Part shown: one piece after another, positions 32,751 through 43,830 of the stretch | Layout: each line of letters begins with the position of its first letter | Position numbering within the stretch: the stretch's first letter is position 1 | Assembly (NCBI GenBank): GCA_036873135.1 | Contig: JAPTYO010000017.1 | Location: 14,632,001 to 14,696,000, forward strand | DNA length: 64,000 nucleotides | Origin: Clarkia xantiana subsp. parviflora | Lineage: Eukaryota; Streptophyta; Magnoliopsida; Myrtales; Onagraceae | Direction: 5' to 3' | Position numbers and translations under genes: made by a program | Notes under the pieces: model-generated | Told to the model about the DNA's origin: nothing | What the model saw: only the letters and a program-made list of their open reading frames with translations | Database searches by the model: none

Positions 32751-35528
32751 TTAAGGCGTCTGCCTCCTATTTTCTTCCCTCGGGATTGCCTCAATGTCGA
32801 AGCTTTTGAAGCTTCCCTTCAAAGTCTGCACCTCGTGCAAGTACTTCCTCATTGTCGGGCTCTTGGCTTCATAGTTCCCCTGGACTTGATTCACGATCAA
32901 GCTTGCATAACACTTCACTTTTAAATGATCGACTCCCGTACCTTTGGCGATTTTAAGGCCCGTGATGAGAGCCTCATACTCAGCTTCATTGTTGGTGGCC
33001 CTAAACGTCAAGGCCAAGGCATATCGCAGGGGCTCGCCTCCACCAGGCGGTATCAACACGAATCCTGCCCCCGATCCTTCTACACTTGATGAACCATCAG
33101 TGTACATCTCCCAGGTGTTCTCTTCATTTGGCTGTTCTGGTTGTTCTACTATCGGGACCTCCATGGTTGCCCCCTTTACAGGACCTGCTTCTTCCAGATC
33201 GGGTGCTGTAGACTCTGCTATAAAATCTGCCAATGCATGGCCTTTAATAGCTGTTCTCGGAGCAAAGTGGATACGGAACTCCGTAAGCTCGATGGCCCAT
33301 TTCACCAATCTTCCCGACGCCTCCGGTCGGTTCAAAAAGTGCTTCAAGGGCTGATTAGTTAACACCGTAACTTCGTGGGCATGGAAGTAAGGCCGTAGCT
33401 TGCGAGCAGCAACAATCAACGCAAAGAGATACTTCTCAATAGCGGGATAATTCATTTCAGATTTGGCACCCTTGACCTCTCCGACCCCATTGTCAGTCGG
33501 GAACTTCATCTTCTGGTGGACGGTCGAGGCGACTGCCATGAGTGGTTTGATGGTGGTTCTCCCGATAATAGCGTTACACGTCCCCGCAGACTCTACCACG
33601 ACGAAATCCACGTTCCGCCGTTCCATCTTCCAGCCACTACCGAACTCCACCGGTAAGGTAATCATTCCCAACGGATAGGAAGTAGAACCAGAAAATCCTA
33701 CCATCGGGAAATTCACCTGTGTCAGGTCCTTCTTTGTCTTTCCCATGGCTTCCAAGGCGTCCATGAAAAGAATGTCGGAGGAGCTCCCTCCGTCTATCAG
33801 GATCCGCTTCATCTCGAATCCATCCACGTCCAGGGTCACGACCAAGGCGTCGTCGTGAGGGCTCTCCACGCCTATCAAATCCTCCGCTGAGAAAGAAATC
33901 ACCATTTCTTCCTTTACAGTCCACGACCGGGACCTCTTGCCTAGCACCACAGCAGCAGAGATGCGGGAAGCATAATTCTCCCGAGAAGCGGAGGTGTCAC
34001 CTCCTGCTGCCATTCCTCCGTGAATGACGTTAATGGTTCCCCGCCTCTCCTTACGGGCACCGGAACCGGAGGATTCCGGCTCAACCTTCTTCTTCTTGGA
34101 ACGGGACCGCGACCGAGTTTTGGAACGGGATCGGCACCGTCCCCTTCCGACGAACTCCTTCAGCTTCCCCTTCTGGATCAGCTTCTCTATCTCCTTCTTC
34201 AGCTCCCGACAGTTATCTGTGTCGTGACCATTGGCTCGGTGGTACCGACAGTAACGATCAGAGCGGCCTCCTAAGAACTCACCTTCCTTCCTCGGGGGGT
34301 ATCGAGCGAGACCCTGCCTATCCATCACAGCTAGCACGGAGGTCATAGAACTGTTGATGGGAACATTACGACCCTCGCGGTTATCCTTCCTCGGAGGACG
34401 CTTGTCCTCCCTTCTCTCGGGGCGACCACGGCTCCTACTTCCCTCCGATTTGTCGCTCCCTTTGCGATCATCCGACAGCTTGGACGGTGGCTTTCCTCTT
34501 CCTGACTTCGGAGGATCAAGCTCTCCGGCAGCAATCTTCGACTCCTGCACGTCGATTTGCTGCTTCACCCTCGCTTGTAAGGCCTCCATGCTCCACACAG
34601 CCTTCGCGGCTACACTGTGCATCAGATCGGAACCATACGGAGCAGTCAGGTTCCGAAGGAAGGTGCGGATAGTTTCTCCCTCTGATATCTCCTCATCGAT
34701 CTTCGCGGCACTAGCAGTGAACCGTTGGTAGTAGTATGCCAACGATTCGTCGGATCTCTGCACCACCTGGGTCAAAGACCTCACACTCTTCAAGAGACAT
34801 CTACGACCTTGATACTGCTTGATGAAGCGGTCGTGCATATCGGCCCAGCAGGTAATACTTCCCGGCGGTAGGCTGAAAAACCATGTCATGGCCCTTTCTC
34901 CCAAGGTGATCGGGAACAATGAACACACGAGGTCATCATTCGAGGTCCTACCCATACAGACCTGGACATGCCTCTGAACATGGCGGACCGGGTCTCCTTC
35001 ACCATCAAACTCCTTGATGGTCGGGATGCCTAGCCCTGGCGGGGCGACAGTATCCAGCAGCCGTGGAACAAAAGGATGAGTGGATCGGTCCCTTAGCTCC
35101 GATGTCATATGCTTCTGATCGCCCATGCATATGTTGACGATTTTCACCACCTGATCGGGGGTGATGGGGCCATTCAGGGGAATGGTCCTGTGTTGCACTG
35201 GTCCGGGACCATCAACCACGAACTCCTCCGGGTGCGTGGGTTCCTTACCCTTATTCCTGGGCTGAACCTCCTGTTCTTCTTGAACCTCCCTCGGAGGAGG
35301 TGGGGGCAACTCTTCCCGTGGAGGCAACTCATCTGCCCTCCTGGCAGCCTCTCTTTTGTCCAGCAGAGCCTCCATGGCCGCTAAGAACATGGGCATAGCA
35401 TCTGCTACTGCCTTAGCCAACTCCGAGTTCGAGGAAGCACCTACCTCCCTCCGCGGGATTTCTTCTCTGTGCACCACCGGATTTGGAGGAGCATCCACCT
35501 CCCTTCGCGGGATATCGTGCCTGTTCAC
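32751..35528 (-). CDS. gag-pol: G2 gag-protease-RNase H polyprotein, RT deleted in frame
   Basis: 925 codons without a stop. In order: Pro/Glu-rich N-terminus; gag capsid domain (about residues 100-270); Arg/Ser-rich zone with zinc knuckle (about 430); aspartic protease ILIDGGSSSDIL (about 580); then GEVKG joins directly to AKSEMNY at 33467/33468, which in G1 are 437 codons apart. The missing part is the whole reverse transcriptase and the start of the connection/RNase H domain. The rest of that domain (to about 780) and the archaeal-type RNase H (EMYTDGSS at about 810) follow. The third catalytic residue of the latter is Tyr (VKCYASL). It ends by a one-base shift at PREENRRQTP. Confidence 0.93.
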   Translation of the reverse strand: MNRHDIPRREVDAPPNPVVHREEIPRREVGASSNSELAKAVADAMPMFLAAMEALLDKREAARRADELPPREELPPPPPREVQEEQEVQPRNKGKEPTHPEEFVVDGPGPVQHRTIPLNGPITPDQVVKIVNICMGDQKHMTSELRDRSTHPFVPRLLDTVAPPGLGIPTIKEFDGEGDPVRHVQRHVQVCMGRTSNDDLVCSLFPITLGERAMTWFFSLPPGSITCWADMHDRFIKQYQGRRCLLKSVRSLTQVVQRSDESLAYYYQRFTASAAKIDEEISEGETIRTFLRNLTAPYGSDLMHSVAAKAVWSMEALQARVKQQIDVQESKIAAGELDPPKSGRGKPPSKLSDDRKGSDKSEGSRSRGRPERREDKRPPRKDNREGRNVPINSSMTSVLAVMDRQGLARYPPRKEGEFLGGRSDRYCRYHRANGHDTDNCRELKKEIEKLIQKGKLKEFVGRGRCRSRSKTRSRSRSKKKKVEPESSGSGARKERRGTINVIHGGMAAGGDTSASRENYASRISAAVVLGKRSRSWTVKEEMVISFSAEDLIGVESPHDDALVVTLDVDGFEMKRILIDGGSSSDILFMDALEAMGKTKKDLTQVNFPMVGFSGSTSYPLGMITLPVEFGSGWKMERRNVDFVVVESAGTCNAIIGRTTIKPLMAVASTVHQKMKFPTDNGVGEVKGAKSEMNYPAIEKYLFALIVAARKLRPYFHAHEVTVLTNQPLKHFLNRPEASGRLVKWAIELTEFRIHFAPRTAIKGHALADFIAESTAPDLEEAGPVKGATMEVPIVEQPEQPNEENTWEMYTDGSSSVEGSGAGFVLIPPGGGEPLRYALALTFRATNNEAEYEALITGLKIAKGTGVDHLKVKCYASLIVNQVQGNYEAKSPTMRKYLHEVQTLKGSFKSFDIEAIPREENRRQTP

Positions 35529-35751
35529 CGCCGTGTCTCAGACTGAGACCTCATAATCTTCACCATGCCCCCCCTGTCTGAGAAACAGCAGGGTGCTCAC
35601 CTTGTTCAGCAGCATGTTCCAGCAACGGGGAATTCACAGTTCCAGCAGGGCGAGAACTGCCGGCCTGGACTTGCTTCTTCTTGCCACCACCAGCCATCGA
35701 TCTAGTAGAAACTATTTTGGCTTTTCGTAAGCTTCCCACAGACGGCGCCAA
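35529..35751 (-). other. G2 leader and primer-binding site
   Basis: TTGGCGCCGTCTGTGGG occupies 35751-35735 on the minus strand, next to the 5' LTR. The leader then runs about 200 bp to gag. A frame with MAGGGKKKQVQAG from 35697 suggests that gag originally began further upstream and is now split from 35528 by a stop. Confidence 0.75.
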
Positions 35752-36489
35752 TGTTGGATCACGGGCGAAGCTCCGTTACGTTCTTGACGGAAAGGCTTGA
35801 ACTCCTGGGCTCCGCGTAATCCTGCAAAAGGGGATGACCTGGGTGGTGACCCAGAATCCCTCTCCGATGCCTAAATGAGTGTATGAACGATGGGTGGTAA
35901 GCAGTAATTTAAGCTCGTATTAGACTGTGTGTTTTCTGAGGTAACTTCCTCCTTTATATAGGAGGGGAAGTTACTCAGTTACCTGTAACCGCGCCTGGCA
36001 GTTTTACCCACGATTCCGCATATCTCGTTCGGGATTCCATATATCTCGCCCCACGCTCCGCGTATCTCGCCCACTCTCCGCGTATCACGGGCACGCCCTG
36101 CATATCTCGGGGGAGGCTATCTGTATCTTAACCGTCTCCCCACTACTCTATCTAGTAGGCGGGTTTCTCGGCCTTATCCTCTGATCACAAGTCCCAGTTC
36201 ATATGGGGGACTCCAGAGTTATCTCATTCTAGGTCACCACCCAGGACCCCTTGTCTCACGAGACAGGTCCAGCCTCCTCGGGGCTTTATCATCGGGGCCT
36301 TCTCAAAGGCATATCGGGGCCTACTCAGAGGCTTCTCGTCGGGAGCATTCAGCTCATATATCGGGACCTCTAAGGTCGAGACCCTTCATACTGGGCTTCT
36401 GGGCCTTCCAGGCCTTTCACGAGGCCCACTGGACTTACTCGCCGTCTATTGATTGTTAACGGGGCTAACGATTACATCGGAACCCATCA
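35752..36489 (-). repeat. G2 5' LTR
   Basis: 738 bp, about 98% identical to 26561-27298 by eye. It is followed on the plus strand by the target duplication AACAT and E4 sequence. Confidence 0.95.
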
Positions 36490-36494
36490 AACAT

Positions 36495-37085
36495 GACACC
36501 TTGAAACCAACCCAACATTGAATGGCGTTGGGAGCAAGGTCAAGAGGAGATATACCATATTACTGACACAACTCAAGAAGAGTCGGGCTATAAGGAAAGC
36601 GTAAAACAGTGCGCACCTGAACAACATACAGTGTCGTCATCCCAGGTGAAGGCACACTGACACTCCCGATCTTAAAATTCGAGTAACAATCAAAGGGATA
36701 AACGGCCCCGTCTATGTTAGTCGAGCCTGTTAAAGCTATGAGAGAAATATACTGTCTCAATCGAAGCTGGTTCCCAACATACTTCCGACCTTGATGCTCG
36801 ACCTCACAAACCGACCGAGTCTTCAGCTTAAACATCCGAGCATTTTATAAATTCTTTAGTTGACTTCGACTCAGACGAAGACTCCACATAAAAATCATGC
36901 TCGGATAACGTTTCAAACCCCATCACTAGCATAAACGCGAACTCAGAATCGGAAATGGGTAATAACCCACACACCGACTCAGACTCAACAGAGGCCTCTC
37001 AATCCTCTTCCAAATCCGACTCCCAGTAACAATCAAGAAAAATGGTAACAGGTTCTTTCAAGGAAGAAGACTTACGCATGGTGAT
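36495..37085 (-). pseudogene. E4 antisense-gene fragment, N-terminal part
   Basis: The minus-strand frame 36835-36560 (TLYVVQVRTVLRFPYSPTLL) aligns by eye with VFVSTGQINAGIRFPF of the G2 antisense protein. After a TAA at 36560-36562 the frame reads on as YGISPLDLAPNAIQCWVGF, matching FYQTHPCTFSPHAIRVWNAF. Upstream, an ATG followed by a gtaagt donor near 37078 could be the small first exon, as in G1 and G2. E4 is thus a relative on the plus strand whose antisense gene was cut by G2. Confidence 0.65.
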
Positions 37086-37189
37086 AGTAATACATCATAC
37101 AATGATGAGACAATCCCTGTTTGCTCCCAAAGACAATAGCTCGACGAGCAAGGAGTGCGAATAGCCTACAACATAAAAGGAAGACTTTG

Positions 37190-38150
37190 TAAAATCATGA
37201 CGTCGTAAAAAATGACCACGACGCCTACTACGGGGGCAACATTACGATGACGACGCCATAAGGCGTTACAGACACAAGGGTCGAAACCCTATGTCCATGA
37301 AAACAACGACGCTCACTACGGGGGCAACACGATGATGACGAAACCATGAAGCATGGCAGACGTAAGGGTTGACAGCCTATGTCCATGACAACAACGACGC
37401 ACACTAAGGGGGAAACATTACGATGACGACGCCATGAGGTGTGAGAGACGTAAGGGTCGACACCCTAAGTCCATGACAACAACGACGCCCACTACAGGGG
37501 TAACATGACGATGACGACGCCGTCGGGTGTCACGGACGGAAGGGTGAACGACACCCTATGTCCATGACGATGACGATGCCTATTACGGGGGCAACATGAT
37601 GAATGCATTCTATAAGGTGTGATGAATACAAGGGTTGACACCCTATGTCCATAATTACTACTACGACTACTTTGGAAGCACAACGAAATGTGCACACTAT
37701 GCGACACGCCGGACACAAGGAACGACGCCCCATTTCCAGGATAACACAGACGCCTACTTCGGGGGCAACACGACATTGTACCAATGACGATGAAAATGAT
37801 AATGCAAAGGGTAACCCCCTAAGCATATGATGGTCGCTACGCTTATGTCGGGGGCAATATAACACTTATGATGTGACATATGACGGACGCATAGGGAGAC
37901 CCCCTACGTCTGACACAGTAATACATGGTAGACATTACAAGAAACCCCTTATGTCCAACATATAAGCATACCATGGAAATGCAAGCATATCATACGACGC
38001 CATTGACGCGAGACACAACACCTCACGTCTAAGGTATAATCAAGCCTACTTCGGGCAAATTTTTATATAAATAGTTTTATGATTACAGGATACATGACGG
38101 CTGCGAAGGGTAACCCCCCACGTCTTGAATGGAAATGCCGCTATCGAGGC
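37190..38150. repeat. E4 GAC-rich tandem repeats
   Basis: Degenerate units of roughly 80-100 bp with 'gacaccctatgtccatgac', 'aacaacgacgcccactac' and 'gggggcaac'. They lie between the antisense gene and the 3' LTR of E4. No gene is seen. Confidence 0.75.
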
Positions 38151-38207
38151 AAAGTGTTTACATAGTTATTTCATGATTATAAGATTAGGTGAAGGCGTAC
38201 CCTGTTG

Positions 38208-38405
38208 ACACCATCAACATTGTCGACACCATTGACACTGTAAACACCGTCGACACTGTTGACACTATCGACACTGTCAGCACCATCGACACTGTCAGCA
38301 CCATCGACACTGTCGACACCATCTACGTTGTCGACACCGTTGACACTATCAACACTATATGATGGCATATCACACAACGCCATCGACGATGTCAACACCA
38401 TATGC
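38208..38405. repeat. Short GACAC(Y)-type tandem repeat
   Basis: A run of 9- to 18-bp units such as 'gacactgtcagcaccatc'. The open frames across it (Val-Asp-Ser-Val-Asn-like on the minus strand) are by-products of the repeat. Confidence 0.85.
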
Positions 38406-38739
38406 AACGTACTCAAAGACGGCCGTCGACGCGAGACTCAAAGCCTCACATATAAATAGTTGCATGATTGATTTCATGATTATAGGTTATAACAAAATGG
38501 CCAATATGAATAACAACCCGAATGAAAGCAACAATATTCTTACTCGGGAAAACAGAATTTTCAAAACCGAAATTTTTCCAAAATCAGAGTAAAGGTATCC
38601 CTTCCTAATTACATAGAATGATTCAATTATTTTGACATAACCATATATTGCAAGTATTTTTCTCGACTATGATTAAAGATATGAAACGAAAGGGAAAAAG
38701 ATTGGACCTCCAAAAATCGAGCTCGATGACAAATCAAAT

Positions 38740-39669
38740 TGTTAGGTTATAAAGTCTAGGTCAACGGGTCGTCAATCTAGAATTTATCTCCCACTAATGA
38801 AATGTCGGGTTCAGTGTTCCTAGGGCTAGTCGTTCTGATCCATGCCCTTCTGCTCCCTTGGGGTAGTTGTTCTGATATATGTCCTTCTCTTCTCTCCTTC
38901 TGACCTCCTTTCCTTCTCTCCTTCTGACCTCCTTTCCTTCTCTCCTTCTGACCTCCTTTCCTTCTCTCCTTCTGACCCCCTGAGGCTTATACTTCTTACC
39001 CCCTGGGGCTTGTCCTTCTGCCCTATGCTCTTCTGCTTCCTTGGCTCTCTTCTCCTTGCCACCCTGCAAGAGGGGCAATACCAGGCACAGAGGGGGGGTG
39101 GTGCCTGAAGAACCCTCTCCGATGCCTAAGTCAGTACGGTTTTAGAGAGATAAAGCTAGAGAGATGTCAGAGCCAAATTATGCAACTTGCCAAGATGATC
39201 AAATGAAATGTGGAGGTGGGGTATTTATAGGCAACAGTGTCATTAAGGTGGCTTAATGACATCGTTAACCCTTAAACACAGTTAATTAACCTTTAAACGC
39301 ATAATTAAGACTTTAGGATACGGAGAAGGTAGGCGGAATAAACCGAGTATGGGAGTCCAAAAATGGTGCCGGGGCCCTTGGGGGGAAGGAAAATCCGACC
39401 CCCAAGGGTAGGGGTTGGGTGAGGGCACCCAACCCCTCCTAGGGAGGATGGGGTTGGCTGACCCGATCTCCCCTAGGGGAGGTCGGGTGTGGCCACCCAA
39501 CCTCACCTAGGTGAGTTTGACTCGGCCGGACGAGCGCTTCGGCCTCGTCCGTGCCGTTGGTGTTCTCGCGAAGTGTTCGGGTTGAAGTTTCGGTTTACAA
39601 TCATTAACGGGGTGATAAAAATGTAACAATTCGGAAGTCAACGGGTTCAAATTGGGCGTATATCCATCA
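38740..39669 (-). repeat. S3 3' LTR
   Basis: 930 bp. Four CT-rich 'ccttctctccttctgacct' units are at about 38880-38980, and it contains the palindromic segment (about 39440-39490). Confidence 0.92.
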
Positions 39670-41134
39670 CATGCCCCCGAGTCAACCAATGGCCTAACCC
39701 TTGATTGACTCTATTTTAGGATGGTATGACACGCGCAATTTGAAACCGGGGTTTTACCTTTCGTCTGAATGCTTACTTACCCATGGATGTGTGCCTCTGA
39801 CTCTGCCCCCTGCCTTATGAGATAGAGGAATTGTAAACGTCAGTATAGCACGGACACGTGCCTAAGCACGCGTCCGTCTGAGGTGGGAGTAATAAATCTA
39901 TCCTTGCTACAGGCGTATACTCGAAAAATACACGCTTGCATAAGGATGCAATACAAATACAAATAAGTGACTTATGCTTCAATTTCATGCCGGGGTTTTG
40001 CCTAAGTGGAGAAAAATTTCAATTTTGGTCCGAAATTTTTCTAAGTATGGGATACTAGAAAATATGCCTATAAGATGTTAACTAGGAGTGAACATGGACA
40101 TATCATGAACATGAGGATGTGTACTAGCATACATGCAAGTAGGAGCATAAGGATGGGAGTGAGTATAGACATGCTGCGATTGTAGTCATGAATGTATGCA
40201 TAAATATATGGCGGCCATGTGCATGGACGTCTAAATGTTTGAACACACGGGAGTATGTATGTGGGCATGCATATGAGTGCAAGCATGAACACGTATGTAT
40301 GTATGGACGGGTTGTGAGTATAAGCATGAGTGATGACATTGATGTACCTGTAGATGTTAATCATGAATATGAGCATAAGTGCAAAGGTGAGAGCATAGAC
40401 CTCTCCTTTACCTGAGGGTGGGAACTCTGCCACTCAATGAGACAGAACGTTCCGCCTCCCTTGTACTAGCGTGAGCATTGTCCATTAACCTCGACCTTCG
40501 GCATGTGTAACATTTTTCCTTCATTCGTTGGAGCGTGTGTATAGCTCTTGATCTTTACCCTGCAATTTGTTCCCCATAAAAGTGAGGGTGAAAATGCTTA
40601 CAAGTTTTCTTCTTACCGCCGCGAGCGAAGGGGTCTATTGACATGTGTTAAGTGTTGACCCTTCCTTCGGATGTGTTGGAGTGTTGCTCCATTTGGGGAA
40701 AGTAAAAGTTCGCCCTCTTCCCTTGGTGTTAAGGTTGCCCCCGTAGTAGGCGTATCTCGCCTCTCCATGAGTAAGGGTCGATCTTTGCGTTGGTTGCTCG
40801 TATAGATGACTCACTTTTGGGAAGCTTTCTTCAGACAGGGAGACCTTGAAGATCGTTTTCCGAGGTGGTCAGACCAAATCTGACCGTCCTGTGTCTTGGG
40901 TGTCCGAGGCGGACTTGTATGAGGCAGGGACTCGTACGACCCCTTGTAGGTTGATTTCATGGAGAAATATACAAGGTATAGGCAGAGCGTTCCGAACGTA
41001 CCGTTGAATCAGATGAGAGGGAAGAACCCTCTAGTTCTGCTTATCAGGCCAAGAAATTTTCTAAGTCAGGGGTGGCTGTTAATGCTTCCAGTATGTTCTT
41101 TTTCCCTTCTTTTTTCTTTGTGATATACTTATGA

Positions 41135-41677
41135 TTGTTCTCATGCTGGTTCCTTCTTATTGTTAGAGCGTTCTTCCCTGGTTACCGAATGGTTCTTGTG
41201 GTGGGTGAGAGTTCAAGTCAATCTAAATCCAAGGCGCGGAAACCTGACTCTGAGGTCGGGCCCTCGGCTGCCAAGGAGAAGGAAACCGCGAGAGGCTCTC
41301 CTTCAAGTGCCCCCTTGCTGACTCCCTCCCATGATAAGGAGGTAGTGGTTGAAGAGGCACCCTCTTTGCTTGACAAAAGGAAACAACCTGGGGCTGGCGA
41401 TGGGGTGATCATAGGTCTTGATGTCTCTTCTCTATCCCCTGCCCCCCAGCCGAGGGGCTGAGTCTCAAGTTTATTTCATCTTCATGTAGATTTGACGACT
41501 TTTGAAGGTGTTTTTGTCTTTCCTATGGGTTATGTTATTAACCCCTGCGTTGAAGATTTTTCTTTTGGTGATGGGTGTGATCATCACCTTTCATTGAGGT
41601 TCCTTTCTCTTGCCATGGCTCTGATTAAGATAGCGAATTCTTGCTTTGGAGTTTGTTGGAGACTGCTCTTGAGTTAG
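41135..41677 (+). pseudogene. Antisense ORF of S3
   Basis: Orthologous to 1327-1869. It is open to 41461 (ends PAPQPRG), where CGA has become TGA, and continues as a second frame to 41677 (FEGVFVFPMGYVINPCVEDF). Conservation of both halves in two copies suggests descent from a real exon; the product is not recognised. Confidence 0.4.
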
Positions 41678-42004
41678 CCTCTACTAGTATCGTAGTTGTG
41701 ATCGTTGTGGGGATCGTTTTGTTATATGCCCTCAATAGTGCTTGTCGTGATTCTTTGCTTCATGGTTGATTTCGTGAGATATGGAGGTTGTCTTCATAAT
41801 GAGGACGTCTCCTTCCTAGTATCACCCAGTGGGTTGAAATATAAGTGCCTACCTTTGATGAGCGTACGAAGGGTGTTGTTTTTCCCTTTTTCTTGAACCT
41901 CCTCCTAGGGCTAGGCGTAGCCTTTTGATGTTCGTGGTCGGGATGGTGTCTTTAAAATTCATGTCTTTGACAGATGTTTTATGATGTGCTGCCATGATAA
42001 TCAC

Positions 42005-42200
42005 TTCGGGGTATGTGGACGTGATAGCCACTTCGTGATGTGTCGGAGTGATAGCCCTTCTGTAGTGTGTGGACATGATAGCCAGTTCATGGTATGTGGA
42101 CATGATAGCCACTTCAAGGTATGTGGACATGATAGCCACCTCAAGGTATGTGGACATGATAGCCACTTCAGTGTATGTGGACATGATAGCCACATCACGA
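42005..42200. repeat. 27-bp tandem repeat (S3)
   Basis: About seven units of the repeat described at 2185-2475. Confidence 0.88.
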
Positions 42201-42841
42201 TGTATGGAGTTGTGCTTTAGTATTCCTTTCTCATTGGAGAGCCTTCATTGCTATAGTTGCCTTTTGTGTAGGCTATGTTTGTTGGGTTAGGTCCCGATGT
42301 CTCGTCTTGTCGGATGTTGTATCCTTTATGCTCTTTAGATGTCTCCTTCATGAGTTGTGCTTGACGATGTTCAAGTCTGATACGAGCATAGGTCACGCGA
42401 GGGCGACATGCATGACAATAACATTTGTCGGAGGTTGATTTGTGTGACTTGTAAGGCAATTCTCTTCTTGATGGGTCGAGCTTATTTTGAGAGCCTTGAC
42501 CTTCGGATTTCATGTCTTTGCTATCCTTCTTGGTGGTGTTGGGTTCCTTTGAGATACTTCTCTTGACTTGTGATATGGGTGGTAGGATAACTCGTTACTT
42601 TTCATGATAACATCTTGTGCTTCTGTATATGATCCTTTGGTCATGGACTTCTCCTTTGTATATGCTTTCCTTTCTTTATCTTTCGTTTGTGCTTTCCTTC
42701 ACATCATACCTGCTATCTCATCAAGAAAAAACATTATGTGTTCTTTATACAACTTTACTTTGCAATTATTTTCTCATGGAATCCTTCTCAGTATGGTGCA
42801 ATGATCTCTTCTGATACCCTTTAAATGGTATACATGGTACT

Positions 42842-43830
42842 GTTAGACCAAAGATACGCTCTTGGTGGGCGTCGAATCTGATCACGAGACAGGCTCTCGG
42901 AGGGCACTTAACGTTTCACAGGATAGGCTCCCAGAGGGCACAGGTTAGACCAAAGATACGCTCCTGGTTGGCGTCGAAAACTGTTCACGAGACAGGCTCT
43001 CGGAGGTCACTTAACGTTTCACAGGATAGGCTCCCGGAGGGCACAGGTTAGACCAAAGATACGCTCCTGGTTGGCGTCGAAAACTGTTCACGAGACAGGC
43101 TCTCGGAGGGCACTTAACGTTTCACAGGATAGGCTCCCGGAGGGCTCAGGTTAGACCAAAGATACGCTCCTGGTTGGCGTCGAAAACTGTTCACGAGACA
43201 GGCTCTCGGAGGGCACTTAACGTTTCACAGGATAGGCTCCCGGAGGGCTCAGGTTAGACCAAAGATACGCTCCTGGTGGGCGTCGAAGCTGGTAGTTTGA
43301 AATCTACCTCAAGATACGCTCTTGGGGGCGTCGAATCTGGTAGTGTTTTTTCTACCTCAAGATACGCTCTTGGGGGCGTCGAATCTGGTAGGTTGCAAAT
43401 CTACCTCAAGATACGCTCCTGGGGGCGTCGAAGTTCGTAGTTTTTGGAAACCACTCTCAAGATACGCTCTTGGTGCGTCGAAGGGCGTAGTATAAAAACT
43501 ACTCTCAAGATACGCTCTTGGGGGCGTCGAAGGTCGTAGTATGAACACTACTCTCAAGATACGCTCTTGGGGGCGTCGAATGTCATAGTATGAAAACTAC
43601 TCTCAAGATACGCTCTTGGGGGCGTCGAAGGTCGTAGTATGAAAACTACTCTCAAGATACGCTCTTGGGGGCGTCGAAGGTCGTAGTATGAAAACTACTC
43701 TAAAGATACGCTCTTGGGGCGTCGAATCTGTTCGCGGGATAGGCTCCCGGAGGGCACAGGGTTCGTAGTTTTAGAACTACTCTCAAGATACGCTCTTGGG
43801 GGCGTCGAATGTGTCCGCGGGATTGGCTCC
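42842..43830. repeat. S-family 104-bp and 50-bp arrays (S3)
   Basis: About four 104-bp units (42842-43280), then about eleven 50-bp hairpin units. Same architecture as in S2, but with different copy numbers and order of variants. Confidence 0.9.

Larger units (their letters stand above)
26561..36489 (-). mobile_element. G2: Tat-lineage gypsy element lacking reverse transcriptase
   Basis: 9,929 bp with two 738-bp LTRs and target duplication AACAT (26556-26560 and 36490-36494). Minus-strand order: 5' LTR, primer site, gag-protease-(RT deleted)-RNase H-archaeal RNase H, integrase, tandem array, antisense gene (plus strand), polypurine tract, 3' LTR. The LTRs differ at roughly a dozen sites by eye, so it is older than G1. 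It is inserted in the antisense-gene remnant of E4 and would need RT supplied in trans. Confidence 0.96.
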
